Shown piece by piece: positions 15,188 to 24,413 of a stretch of 43,393 bases of DNA. This DNA comes from Aestuariivirga sp. (GTDB lineage Bacteria; Pseudomonadota; Alphaproteobacteria; Rhizobiales; Aestuariivirgaceae). The DNA lies in NCBI GenBank assembly GCA_030680855.1, contig JAUXUN010000006.1:1-43393 (forward strand). Direction: 5' to 3'. Positions within the stretch are counted from its first letter, which is position 1. Every line of letters starts with the position of its first letter. The notes below the pieces were generated by a model. The model saw only the letters and a list, made by a program, of their open reading frames with translations, ran no database searches and was not told the origin of the DNA. A program made the position numbers and the translations under genes.

Positions 15188-15224
15188 GGGATATTCCTGA
15201 ATGGGAGTGAATGCGGATGCTGAT

Positions 15225-15998
15225 TTAGGTGATCGTGAGGGTTTGTTCAATGCCGGAATCGCCGGTTGAAAGAGTGAGCTTCAGGGGAATGCCGCGGAGC
15301 TTCGCGGTATCCCTGAGATTCGCGATGGGCAGCCAGACCTCTCCGGTGGCGCCATCAAACCGGGGCTTTCCGAAATAGGCCGAGGTTTCTGATTCCACGA
15401 AAATATCCTGGGCCTGCCCTGTCAGGGTCACCACAAGCGCAGGCTTGTTTTCCCGGGTTTCAAAGCGCGCCGCAGTGACAAATGGCGGGGTGCCCGCAGC
15501 CGCAAGGCGCGGCAGGCGCTTCAGCCATTCATCCAACAAGGGATTTGCGGCAGAGGCGCTAAGCGCCGCCCCGGCTTTGGCCTTGGCGGGAATGCAGACA
15601 TCCTTGCACACAGCAAAAAACATATCGAGCTGCAGGCTCGCGGTTGCATCGAGCTTTTCGGGCCTTACGAAGACCGGAAACACGACCCGGTTATGGTAGC
15701 CGATGGTTTCGCCCGCGGCATCATTGAACCGGCGGGGGACCGGAAAGCCCACCTCGATTGCCGCGCAGTTCTCCGAGCCCGCCCAATCGAATTGCGGGGG
15801 AATTCCGGAATCGCCGGGCATGCGCCAATAGGTCTTCCACTCGGGCTCCAGTTCAACCAGAATGCCCGCCTGCCAGACGCCGCCTTCCTGGCCCCCCGAA
15901 ATCAGGGAGACCTTGAAGGGCTCGGGAATGTCGCTTCGCGCGGCCGTTGCCATGAGCGGCGCGGCGGCAAGAGCAAGGATGGCCTGTCTCCGGTTCAT
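15225..15998 (-). CDS. Exported DsbD N-terminal-domain-like protein
   Basis: 257 residues from the ATG at 15998. The first 22 residues (MNRRQAILALAAAPLMATAA) form a signal peptide with a twin Arg, so Tat export is possible. The rest resembles the periplasmic domain of thiol:disulfide interchange protein DsbD, with YWRMPGDSGIPPQFDW typical of the family and a Cys pair C131-KDV-C135 before IPA. The transmembrane and thioredoxin parts of DsbD are absent. The likely role is passing or receiving reducing equivalents in the periplasm. It precedes the peroxiredoxin gene. Confidence 0.8.
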   Translation of the reverse strand: MNRRQAILALAAAPLMATAARSDIPEPFKVSLISGGQEGGVWQAGILVELEPEWKTYWRMPGDSGIPPQFDWAGSENCAAIEVGFPVPRRFNDAAGETIGYHNRVVFPVFVRPEKLDATASLQLDMFFAVCKDVCIPAKAKAGAALSASAANPLLDEWLKRLPRLAAAGTPPFVTAARFETRENKPALVVTLTGQAQDIFVESETSAYFGKPRFDGATGEVWLPIANLRDTAKLRGIPLKLTLSTGDSGIEQTLTIT

Positions 15999-16093
15999 GT
16001 CTTCATTATGGCCCCCGGCCGCCAATTTCCCAATCAATTTCCTGTCACAATGCTTTGCTTTTCTAAAGCTTCAATTCCAGATAAATTGTGCCC

Positions 16094-16681
16094 ATGACTG
16101 CTTCGCAATATCTTGAAGGCCAGATCCTCATCGCCATGCCGGGCATTGGCGACCCGCGGTTTGACCGCTCGCTCATTTTCATGTGCGCCCACAGCAAAAG
16201 TGGAGCCATGGGGATCATCGTCAACAAGACGGCGCCCATGATGTTTTTTTCCGATCTTGTCGACCAGCTCAAAATTGTGCCGTCGGATGAAATCCGCGAG
16301 CTCGCGCCGCCGGTTCTGAACCTGCCGGTTCTCTTCGGCGGGCCGGTTGAGCAATTCCGCGGCTTTGTGCTGCACAGCACCGACTATCTTTCCCACAGCA
16401 CCAGCCTGCCCATCAACGATACGGTGGCGCTGACCGCCACGGTTGAAATCCTGCAGGCCATTGCCAGGGGCAACGGCCCCATCAAGGTCATGCTGGCCCT
16501 GGGTTATTCGGGCTGGGTTGCGGGCCAGCTTGAAAATGAAATCCAGCACAATGGCTGGCTGCATTGCGAGGCGGATGACGACCTCATTTTCGGGGCGGAC
16601 AATGACGGAAAATACGGGCGCGCCCTCAAGAAAATCGGCGTCGATCCGCTGATGCTTTCATCCGAGTCAGGCCACGCCTGA
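16094..16681 (+). CDS. YqgE/AlgH family protein (UPF0301)
   Basis: 195 residues from the ATG at 16094 (MTASQYLEGQILIAMPGIGD); a GTG two codons earlier is also possible. Family blocks: LIAMPGIGDPRFDRSLIF, GAMGIIVNK, LFGGPVE and ALGYSGWVAGQLENE. The biochemical role of this widespread family is unsettled; in Pseudomonas AlgH has been linked to alginate regulation. Its 3' end overlaps the convergent GGDEF/EAL gene by 15 bp. Confidence 0.92.
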   Translation: MTASQYLEGQILIAMPGIGDPRFDRSLIFMCAHSKSGAMGIIVNKTAPMMFFSDLVDQLKIVPSDEIRELAPPVLNLPVLFGGPVEQFRGFVLHSTDYLSHSTSLPINDTVALTATVEILQAIARGNGPIKVMLALGYSGWVAGQLENEIQHNGWLHCEADDDLIFGADNDGKYGRALKKIGVDPLMLSSESGHA

Positions 16682-19600
16682 CGCTTCCGGGCTTTCCTTT
16701 TTGGGCGCCAGCTTCCGCTTTGCGGTGGTTTTCTTTTTCGGTTTTTTCACCGGCTGGCTCTGGCTCAGGGGGATGCCCGGCAATTCTTCGGGTGCGAGCG
16801 TGAGGGGCCGTGGCCGCGGCGCCATGGGAGAGGAGCCGGGCCGCGGCAGCTGTGCAGCGGCCTTCTCGGCCTGAATGGCCAGTGCCACGGCCTTTACCGC
16901 CAGCCAGTCAGGATCCTGGGTGTGCAGCGGTTCCAACTGGGGCTGCTCCGCGCTCTCAATGGCATCAGTGGTCAATTCCGTTTCGACCGGAACCGGCACG
17001 GGTTCATGGGTGGCACGCTCCCATAGGTTCGACATGGCGGTGCGGCCATGGCCCTTTGCATAGGGCATCGCGGTGAGCGACTCGCCAACCTGCTTGGCAG
17101 TCATGGGCTGGCCGATGAAAAATCCCTGGCCGTAATCACACTCAAGATCGACGAGCCGGTCAACCTGGGCCTGGTCTTCAATGCCCTCGGCGACAATCGT
17201 CAGGCCGAGGTCATGGGCCAGCGAAACAATTGACTGCAGGATGATGGCGGCCTTTTCATCCTCAACCTCGGGCGAAACAAATGAACGGTCCACTTTCAAG
17301 GTATCAAAGGGCAAATGGCGGAGGCTGGAAAGCGAGGAATAGCCGGTGCCGAAGTCATCGCAGGCGAGGCCCACGCCCAGTTGCTTGACCAGTTCGAGAA
17401 GGCTGGCGGATTTTTCCGGGTACTGCATCACGGCGGATTCGGTCACTTCAATTTTCAGGGTCTGGCGGTAGACGGTTTCACGGGTGACCGCGGCGCGGAT
17501 GTCTGCCACGAGGTCCGTATCCAGGAGCTGGCTTGCCGAGACGTTGACCGCCATGAAGACCGGTTCGGAAGGCCTAAAGGCGCGCTGCCAAATTCCAAGC
17601 TGGCGCGTGGCTTCGTTCAGGACGAAGCGGCCAATATCCTTGATCATGCCGGTTTGTTCGGCAAGGCCCAGAAAACTTTCAGGCGCCAGAAGTCCAAGGC
17701 TTGGATGACGCCAGCGCACCAGGGCTTCAAAGCCCGCCAGGTCCATGTCGCTCAATCTGGCAATCGGCTGGTAATGAACTTCTATTTCATTGCGTTCGAG
17801 GGCGCGGCGCAGTTCCGCTTCAAGGGCCACGAGTTCGCCCCGGTCATCGCGCATGGACGAGCGGAAGAACTCAATCATCTCCTTGCCGCGGCGCTTGGCT
17901 TCATAAAGGGCAATGGCCGCGTCCTTCATGAGCTGCTCGGCGGTTGAGCCGCCCTCGCGGCCGCTGGCCGCACCGAGGCAGGCGGTCATGAAGATTTCCT
18001 GCTGATTGATGTTCACCGGCTTGGCAATTGCCAGGCGCATGCTGTCGGTGAAGCGTTTGATATCGCGCCTTTGCCCGGAGTCTGAAAAGAGGATGGCAAA
18101 CTGGTCGCCGGGCAGGCGCGCCACCGTATCTTCCGCGCCGAGAAGTGACTCGATGCGGCGGCCAAGAACCGTCAACAAACTGTCGCCGGCATCATGGCCG
18201 AGGCCATCGTTCACCGTCTTGAAGCGGTCGATATCGACAAGGATGACATGAAGATTGTCGGAATTGGGCTTGGCGATTTCGCGCTTCAACCGGTCCATGA
18301 ACAGGGCGCGGTTGGGAAGGCCGGTGACGCGGTCATAAACCGCATCGTTGAGCAGGCGTTCCTCGGTTCTCTTTGCGTTGGTGATGTCAGACAGGGTGCC
18401 GATGCTGCGCACCATGCGGTTGTCGGAACCGGCCATGGCGCGGGCCCGCAGTTCAAACCAGCGGTAGGTGCCGTCGGCCCGGCGCAGGCGCAGTTCCTGG
18501 TTGATGAGCCCGCGGCCGCGGCGTTCGGCGTTTTCAATGGTGGCCAGATAGGCGACACGGTCGGCAGGGTGCATGATGTCAAGCAAGGAATCGGCTGCTG
18601 CCTCGCTCAGTGTTCCCGGCGGATGGCCCAGGGCCTGCTCCAATTCTTCGCTCACAAACAGGTTCTGGTCGTCGGGCTGCCAGTCCCAGACATATTGCTG
18701 GGCGCCGGCAAGCGCCAGGCCGCGGCGGCCCGCCTCCTGGAACAGGCGCCGCGAGAGGACGCCGGTGCTGGCGGCACTTTGGGCAAAGCGAAAGGTCATG
18801 AAGACGAGAACCGTAACGAGGCCCAGAAGAAGGGCATGTGAAATGTAGGAGCCGCTGTTCTTCGAAAAAGCGGCCATCGTCGCCATGAACGTCCAGATGA
18901 CGACGGTGGACCAGAGCAGCAAGGCCGATTCCGCCGGGCGGAGCTGGCGCAGGCGGAACAGCATGACGAAGCCAATGATTGCGATGATTGCAAAGGCAAG
19001 GCGGGCGATGGCGGAAACAAGCAGAGGATCGACAAAGGCGTAAACCGGGAGCGCTGCGCCCGCCACCGCCAGCCCCACAAATACATTCCGGAGAATGGGA
19101 ACGGTCCGCCGCAGGTCGGCCAGCGCCGTCAGGCACAAAAGGAGGCCTACGGACATCAGGGATTCGATGACGGCGCGGGCTTCGGCGGGAGAAATCTCAA
19201 ATCCGAGAAACAGTTTTCTCGCCTGGGCAAAGTAACCGGCCTCCAAGGCGACGAAGGCTACGGAAGCCAGCGCGAAAATGCCGCCGGAGAGGAATGAGGC
19301 GCGGGCCCGGGTGGTGTAGAGCAGCAGCATGCTCAGCGACAGCAACACGGCGACGCCGAGAATTGCACCGCGGAAGAAGGCAATGGAGCGCGACAGCGAG
19401 TCAAAGGAATCACGCTCCCAGAGCATGGCGGTTGGAGCCTCACCGGTCATTTCCAGCGCGAGGCTGATGTTCGTTGAGGGTTCCAAGACAACACTGAAGG
19501 CATCCTGCCCGAGGGCTGAAACTTTTGGCGGTGTTACGGTCCCCGTGTTGGCAATGCTGGCAACAACGCTTCCCGGGACAAGCGGGAGGATCACCTGGGA

Positions 19601-19915
19601 GCCCGCGAATTTCTGGTGGTCAATGGCCACAATCAGGTTCTTCTGCGCCTTGGTGGTGTTCACCAAAGTCAGAATCATCCATTGGTAAGACGGCGCCGAA
19701 CGGGTCGCCTTCAGCGCAATGACACCGACTTTCCCGGTGGCATCGCGCGGCAGTTCCACCATGACTTCAGGTTTTTCAGTGGTCAGCCGCTGCAGATAGG
19801 GTGCGAGATTTATGCTGGAGCCCATGGCGCCCACATCGAGACGGGTTTCGGCAAATGCAGGATTTGCAAAACTGAAAAAAATCAGAAGCAGAAACGAAGC
19901 AAAGCGCAATAACAT
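16667..19915 (-). CDS. Membrane GGDEF/EAL protein, probable c-di-GMP phosphodiesterase
   Basis: 1082 residues. Signal peptide 1-22; periplasmic beta-rich domain to about 175; seven membrane helices, 178-380; PAS domain 400-520; GGDEF domain 525-685; EAL domain 695-945; and a long tail with a Lys-rich end (about 1055-1075). The GGDEF motif is degenerate (LPGDQF, 601-606), so cyclase activity is doubtful, though such domains may bind GTP. The EAL domain keeps Glu730-Ala-Leu, Asn791, Glu823, Asp853-Asp854, Lys874 and Glu910, the metal- and substrate-binding set. Net effect should be c-di-GMP breakdown in response to a signal sensed at the membrane or the PAS domain. It is monocistronic as far as I can see. 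Confidence 0.92.
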   Translation of the reverse strand: MLLRFASFLLLIFFSFANPAFAETRLDVGAMGSSINLAPYLQRLTTEKPEVMVELPRDATGKVGVIALKATRSAPSYQWMILTLVNTTKAQKNLIVAIDHQKFAGSQVILPLVPGSVVASIANTGTVTPPKVSALGQDAFSVVLEPSTNISLALEMTGEAPTAMLWERDSFDSLSRSIAFFRGAILGVAVLLSLSMLLLYTTRARASFLSGGIFALASVAFVALEAGYFAQARKLFLGFEISPAEARAVIESLMSVGLLLCLTALADLRRTVPILRNVFVGLAVAGAALPVYAFVDPLLVSAIARLAFAIIAIIGFVMLFRLRQLRPAESALLLWSTVVIWTFMATMAAFSKNSGSYISHALLLGLVTVLVFMTFRFAQSAASTGVLSRRLFQEAGRRGLALAGAQQYVWDWQPDDQNLFVSEELEQALGHPPGTLSEAAADSLLDIMHPADRVAYLATIENAERRGRGLINQELRLRRADGTYRWFELRARAMAGSDNRMVRSIGTLSDITNAKRTEERLLNDAVYDRVTGLPNRALFMDRLKREIAKPNSDNLHVILVDIDRFKTVNDGLGHDAGDSLLTVLGRRIESLLGAEDTVARLPGDQFAILFSDSGQRRDIKRFTDSMRLAIAKPVNINQQEIFMTACLGAASGREGGSTAEQLMKDAAIALYEAKRRGKEMIEFFRSSMRDDRGELVALEAELRRALERNEIEVHYQPIARLSDMDLAGFEALVRWRHPSLGLLAPESFLGLAEQTGMIKDIGRFVLNEATRQLGIWQRAFRPSEPVFMAVNVSASQLLDTDLVADIRAAVTRETVYRQTLKIEVTESAVMQYPEKSASLLELVKQLGVGLACDDFGTGYSSLSSLRHLPFDTLKVDRSFVSPEVEDEKAAIILQSIVSLAHDLGLTIVAEGIEDQAQVDRLVDLECDYGQGFFIGQPMTAKQVGESLTAMPYAKGHGRTAMSNLWERATHEPVPVPVETELTTDAIESAEQPQLEPLHTQDPDWLAVKAVALAIQAEKAAAQLPRPGSSPMAPRPRPLTLAPEELPGIPLSQSQPVKKPKKKTTAKRKLAPKKESPEASGVA

Positions 19916-19993
19916 CCGTCCGTCCTAGTGGAGCCAGCCTCAACTGGTGGGCTACTACGTAACGTGCTGCGACCCGGCTGGCAAGAACTGCCG

Positions 19994-20575
19994 CTAGCGG
20001 CCTTCCTGGAGCTTCGCAAACAGCAGGTGATCCTGCCAATTTCCCGCTATATTCAGGTATTTCCGGGCCATGCCCTCTTCCGAAAAGCCGCAGCGGCGCA
20101 AGAGCGCAATCGAGGCGTGATTGGAGGGCAGGCAGGCGGCCTCGACACGGTGCAGACTCAGGCCGTTGAAGGCGTGGCTGACCAGGGCGTTCAACGCATG
20201 GCCCATGTAACCCTGGCGGGCATAGGGTTTGCCGATCCAATAACCCACGGAACACATCTGGGCGGCACCGCGGCGGACATTCGAAGCGGTGATAGCCCCC
20301 AGGAGATGGTCATGCTCGCGATGAAAAACAAAGAAGGCGTAGGCCGTATCGTTTTTCGCCTGCGTTTGATAGTGCTTGATGCGCGAACGGAAATTGAACT
20401 TGCTGAATTCATAATTTGGCGCGAGCGGTTCCCAGGGGGCGAGGAAATTCTTGCTCTCCTGGCGCAGGCGCACCCAGCTCTCGAAATCGGAAAGCACCGG
20501 CGGGCGCAGAATCACCGGGCCATGTTGCAATTGCGGCAGCGGGTCATTTGCAAAGGGTGATCTCAAAAAAACCAT
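19994..20575 (-). CDS. GNAT N-acetyltransferase, RimJ/RimL type
   Basis: 193 residues. The RimJ/RimL layout is present: L-R-P-x-x-x-x-D near the N terminus (VILRPPVLSDF), VGYWIGKPYARQGYMGHAL (acetyl-CoA loop) and NHASIALLRRCGF near the C terminus. RimJ acetylates the N terminus of ribosomal protein S5, but many relatives have other targets. It lies 12 bp after the M16 peptidase gene on the same strand and is probably co-transcribed with it. Confidence 0.9.
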   Translation of the reverse strand: MVFLRSPFANDPLPQLQHGPVILRPPVLSDFESWVRLRQESKNFLAPWEPLAPNYEFSKFNFRSRIKHYQTQAKNDTAYAFFVFHREHDHLLGAITASNVRRGAAQMCSVGYWIGKPYARQGYMGHALNALVSHAFNGLSLHRVEAACLPSNHASIALLRRCGFSEEGMARKYLNIAGNWQDHLLFAKLQEGR

Positions 20576-20587
20576 TTGGCCTTCACA

Positions 20588-21853
20588 TCAGTGTTTGGAA
20601 AAATAGCCGGAAATTTTCTTGTGGGCGGAAAGATGCGACAGTTGCCCGACCGCACTGACAGCCGGAACCTTGTCCTGGAACAGCCGTGCCGCAAGATCAC
20701 GGACCTGGGCCGGCGTTACCGCCTCGATTTTTTCCACCAGGGTGGAAATCGCCGGGACCAGGCCAAAGGCCAGGAATTGCCGGGCGATCTGGTCGGCGCG
20801 CGACGAGGCGCTTTCCAGGTTCATCACAAGGCTGGTTTTCAGCTGGGCCTTGGCGCGGGCAACTTCCGCATCGGTCACGGCACTGGTGACCGACATCATC
20901 ACGCTCGATGTGACATTGAGAAGTTCTTCGGTGTGCTCCGGCGAGCTTGCGGCATAAACGCCGATCTGGCCCGCATCCTCGTAGGCCGAGCCAAAAGCAA
21001 AGACGCTGTAGCACAGCCCGCGCTTTTCCCGGACTTCCTGAAACAGTCTTGATGACATGCCGCCGCCGAGAATATTCGACAGGACCTGAAGCTGATAAAT
21101 CTCGGGATCACGGTAACTTGGCGCCGCAAATGAAAGTACTACATGAGTTTGGTCGAGCGGCTTTTGCGATTTCTGCTCGGTTCCGGAAAAACTGGGGGGT
21201 TCACGCTGGGGCTGCTGGCCGCGCCCTATTTTTCCAAAAAGTTTTTTTGCCGCCTCGGCGAATTTTTCATGGTCGATGTTGCCGGCGGCGGCCACGACAA
21301 TGCGCGAGGCCCAGTAGTTGCGGTCGCGCCAGGCCAGCATTTTTTCGCGGTTGACGGCGGCGATCAGTTCCGAGGTGCCGAGGATCGAGCGGCCAAGGGG
21401 ATGGTCGCCATAGCTGGCGCTCTGGGCGAGATCGAAAACCAGGTCATCGGGCTGGTCATTGGCGGCGGCGATTTCCTGGAGGATGACGTCGCGCTCGCGT
21501 TCCAGCTCTTCATCATCAAGTTCGGATTCGGTGAAGATGTCTGCCAGGATATCAAGGGCCAGGGCCCAGTCATCCTTCAGCACGCGGGCATAATAGGTGG
21601 TGGTTTCCATGCCGGTCGAGGCGTTGATTTCGCCGCCTGCCGATTCAATCTCCTCGGCGATGTCCTTGGCGGTGCGGCGCTTGGTGCCCTTGAAGGCCAT
21701 GTGCTCGAGGAAATGGGCGATGCCGTTTTCTTCCGGCCTTTCGTCCCTGGCTCCGGCCTTCACCCAAATGCCCAGCGCAACGGTTTCGATGTGGGGCATG
21801 GCGTGGGTCAACACGTTCAACCCATTTTCCAGGCAGGTAATCTCAACACCCAT
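20588..21853 (-). CDS. M16 family zinc processing peptidase
   Basis: 421 residues. The inverted zinc motif is H47-FLE-H51 (AHFLEHMAFKGT) with the downstream acidic ligand region around ELERERDVILQEI. The length and the Gly-rich C-terminal segment (SNILGGGMSSRLFQEVREKR) match single-domain M16B peptidases related to the mitochondrial processing peptidase beta subunit. Its position next to thrC is standard for Hyphomicrobiales. It starts 14 bp after thrC, so coupling is likely. Confidence 0.94.
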   Translation of the reverse strand: MGVEITCLENGLNVLTHAMPHIETVALGIWVKAGARDERPEENGIAHFLEHMAFKGTKRRTAKDIAEEIESAGGEINASTGMETTTYYARVLKDDWALALDILADIFTESELDDEELERERDVILQEIAAANDQPDDLVFDLAQSASYGDHPLGRSILGTSELIAAVNREKMLAWRDRNYWASRIVVAAAGNIDHEKFAEAAKKLFGKIGRGQQPQREPPSFSGTEQKSQKPLDQTHVVLSFAAPSYRDPEIYQLQVLSNILGGGMSSRLFQEVREKRGLCYSVFAFGSAYEDAGQIGVYAASSPEHTEELLNVTSSVMMSVTSAVTDAEVARAKAQLKTSLVMNLESASSRADQIARQFLAFGLVPAISTLVEKIEAVTPAQVRDLAARLFQDKVPAVSAVGQLSHLSAHKKISGYFSKH

Positions 21854-21867
21854 AACGCAATCCCATT

Positions 21868-23259
21868 TCAGGCCTTTTTGATCGACAGGACAAAATCCCT
21901 GACCGCCGTGGCGCTGTTTGGAAGTATAGTGAAACGTTCCTTGGCATTGAGCAAGTGGGATAGTCTTTGGGGTAAATAGGGCCTTATTCCGCTGGCTTTT
22001 TCGACAGCCTCGGGAAATTTGGCGGGGTGCGCGGTGGCCAGCGTGACCATGGGGCTCGTGCCAGCCTTGGCGCGCAAGGCGGCGGCAAAACCGGCGGCAC
22101 TATGGGGGTCGAGAAGTTCGCCGGTTGCTTTCAATGTCTGGGCAATGGTCTTGGCGGTTTCGGCTTCATTGACAGCGAAGGAGTCAAACTCCTCGCGTAT
22201 CGCCGCCAGTTCCTTTGGGGCGATGGTGAAGGCGCCGGATTGCGACAGGCCCGCCATCAGGCCGCGGATGGCAGCGGCATCACGGTCATAGACCTGATAC
22301 AGCAGGCGCTCAAAATTGCTCGAAACCTGGATATCCATGGAGGGACTTGAGCTTGGCGTAACGCCCTGCATTTCATAACGCCCGGTTTTCAGGGTGCGAT
22401 CGAGAATGTCATTGACGTTGGTGGCGATGGCCAGGCGGTCAATGGGAACGCCCATGCGCTTGGCGGAGTAGCCCGCGAAAATATCGCCAAAGTTGCCGGT
22501 GGGAACGCAGAAACTGATCTTGCGGTCGGGCGCGCCCAAGGCCACAGCGGATGAAACATAGTAAACAACCTGGGCCATGATGCGAGCCCAGTTGATGGAG
22601 TTCACGCCGGCAAGGCCGACACGGTCGCGGAAAGCATGATCGTTGAACAGGGCCTTCAGAATGGCCTGGCAATCATCGAAATTGCCTTCGATGGCGATGT
22701 TGTGAATGGCGGGGCTCTCCACCGTGGTCATCTGGCGGCGCTGGACATCGCTCACCCGGCCATGGGGATGGAGAATGATCGTGGTGGCATTCCGGCTGTT
22801 CCTGAAGGCGTCAATGGCGGCCCCTCCGGTGTCACCGGAAGTGGCGCCGACGATGGTTGCGTGGCTGCCGCGTTTCCTGAGCGACCACTCCATCAGGCGG
22901 GAAAGCAACTGCATGGCCACATCCTTGAAGGCCAGGGTTGGCCCGTGGAAAAGTTCGAGCAGCCATTGGTTGGCATCCATCTGCTTCAAGGGCGTGACCG
23001 CGGGATGGCCGAAGGTTGCGTAGGCTTCGGCGATCATCTGCTTCAGGTCGCCTTCGGGAATGGCGCTGCCGGTGAATTTCGAAACCACGTGATAGGCCAC
23101 ATCCTGATAGGAGCGCCCGCGCAGGCCGCGCAGTTCATCGGCGGAAATCTGCGGCCAAGACTTGGGCACGTAAAGGCCGCCATCACGGGCAAGGCCGGTG
23201 AGGAGGACATCTTCAAAGCCAAGCTCCGGGGCCTCGCCCCTGGTAGACACGTATTGCAC
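21868..23259 (-). CDS. thrC: Threonine synthase
   Basis: 463 residues from the GTG at 23259 (VQYVSTRGEAP). It is preceded by gaaagg at 7 bases; the longer open frame starts with non-homologous residues. PLP lysine Lys112 is in TLAFKDVA. Phosphate-binding GATSGDTGGAA and PTGNFGDIFAG are present. It converts O-phosphohomoserine to threonine. The gene belongs to the run surf1-thrC-M16 peptidase that follows the cox genes. Confidence 0.96.
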   Translation of the reverse strand: MQYVSTRGEAPELGFEDVLLTGLARDGGLYVPKSWPQISADELRGLRGRSYQDVAYHVVSKFTGSAIPEGDLKQMIAEAYATFGHPAVTPLKQMDANQWLLELFHGPTLAFKDVAMQLLSRLMEWSLRKRGSHATIVGATSGDTGGAAIDAFRNSRNATTIILHPHGRVSDVQRRQMTTVESPAIHNIAIEGNFDDCQAILKALFNDHAFRDRVGLAGVNSINWARIMAQVVYYVSSAVALGAPDRKISFCVPTGNFGDIFAGYSAKRMGVPIDRLAIATNVNDILDRTLKTGRYEMQGVTPSSSPSMDIQVSSNFERLLYQVYDRDAAAIRGLMAGLSQSGAFTIAPKELAAIREEFDSFAVNEAETAKTIAQTLKATGELLDPHSAAGFAAALRAKAGTSPMVTLATAHPAKFPEAVEKASGIRPYLPQRLSHLLNAKERFTILPNSATAVRDFVLSIKKA

Positions 23260-23309
23260 GGAGGAACCTTTCAAACGGGATTGCAAACTAGCGGGAGGAA
23301 CCCGTGGCT

Positions 23310-24029
23310 TCAAGCATCGGTTGTTTTCCGCTGTTTCCGGATGAAAAGGCCGGCAATCACCAGAAGTGTGACCGCGAAGGAAATCCAGGTGATGGCGTAT
23401 TGCAGGTGATTGTTGCGCAATTGGACTTCGGGGCCCGCGGCGCGCGGAAACCGGTTAGCTGCGCTGCCGGGAAGCTCCTGCAGGATGAAGGGAGCGACCT
23501 GCAAGTCAGGGGCGATGGCCACGGATGACAGCATGGCGGGCACATCCCACCAATACCAGAGATTGTCATCGGCATCATTGTCGGGGTCAAAAAACCCGCG
23601 TTCTTGGCCGTGGGCTCGCACTACGGCATTTAATTCCACGGGTGCCGGATTTTCGTTCCGTTTGGCGGCGTCCTTCAGGTCAGCGGGAACAACGCCGCGG
23701 TCCACCAGGGCCACAATGCCCTCGTCGCTCCTGAACGGCGTGATGATCTGCCAGCCGGGGTTTCCTTCAAAGGTGGCAAGCTTGTGCCTTTCGGACGCGT
23801 GATCGAACACACCTCTTACTTTGACCGCGTCGAATTCGATATCGGCGCCCTTGCCGCGGCGCGCGAGAACTTCAGTGAGGGAAAGCGGCGGGGCCGTGCT
23901 GCGTTCGGCGATCTCCGCAAGCAGTGCCTGCTTTTCGGCAAGGCGGAAGAGCTGCCATGTCCCGAGTGCGGTGAGTACGGCGATGCCAAGGCCGGCCCAG
24001 AACACAATTGGCCAGAGGCGCGGTTTCAT
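23310..24029 (-). CDS. SURF1 family cytochrome oxidase biogenesis protein
   Basis: 239 residues. Two membrane helices, at the N terminus (about 8-28) and near the C terminus (213-232), bracket a periplasmic domain, the SURF1 layout. Family motifs are LGTWQLFRLAEKQ and the WWDVPAM segment. SURF1 helps insert heme a into subunit I of the aa3 oxidase. It overlaps the DUF983 gene by 4 bp and completes the cox biogenesis set. Confidence 0.93.
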   Translation of the reverse strand: MKPRLWPIVFWAGLGIAVLTALGTWQLFRLAEKQALLAEIAERSTAPPLSLTEVLARRGKGADIEFDAVKVRGVFDHASERHKLATFEGNPGWQIITPFRSDEGIVALVDRGVVPADLKDAAKRNENPAPVELNAVVRAHGQERGFFDPDNDADDNLWYWWDVPAMLSSVAIAPDLQVAPFILQELPGSAANRFPRAAGPEVQLRNNHLQYAITWISFAVTLLVIAGLFIRKQRKTTDA

Positions 24030-24400
24030 GACCCTGTCCGGCCCTCACGGGCCTTGGTTTTCCATTGCTGGCAGAGAAGAAAGCCCTTCACGGGCCGGAG
24101 GAGAAGAAGCGGCATGAGAATGAGAACAGGAATGACCAGCAGAATATGCACCCAGTAGGGCGGCGCATAGGCAATCTCAACGCCCAGGATCGAGCCCACG
24201 CCCACAACGCAGACGAAGAGCATGACGAACCAAGCGGCCCCGTCGCCGCTGTCGGCAAAGCCATAGGACAGCCCGCAGCTCTTGCAGGATTTGGCGACGT
24301 TCAGATAGCCATCAAACAATTTTCCCCGCCCGCAACGGGGGCATTTCCCTGCAAGGCCCGTAGTGAGCGGAGAAAGGTCCGGATAGTAGTTGTCAGCCAT
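24026..24400 (-). CDS. DUF983 family membrane protein
   Basis: 124 residues from the ATG at 24400 (MADNYYPDLSPLTTGLAG). A CPRCGRGKLF motif and a second Cys pair, CKSCG, form a zinc ribbon in the N-terminal half. Two membrane helices follow (about 55-75 and 80-103). It is found next to cox genes throughout alphaproteobacteria and is assumed to support oxidase assembly, but its function is unproven. The upstream part of the open frame is antisense to nothing known and is not homologous. Confidence 0.9.
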   Translation of the reverse strand: MADNYYPDLSPLTTGLAGKCPRCGRGKLFDGYLNVAKSCKSCGLSYGFADSGDGAAWFVMLFVCVVGVGSILGVEIAYAPPYWVHILLVIPVLILMPLLLLRPVKGFLLCQQWKTKAREGRTGS

Positions 24401-24413
24401 CCCGAAATTGCAA

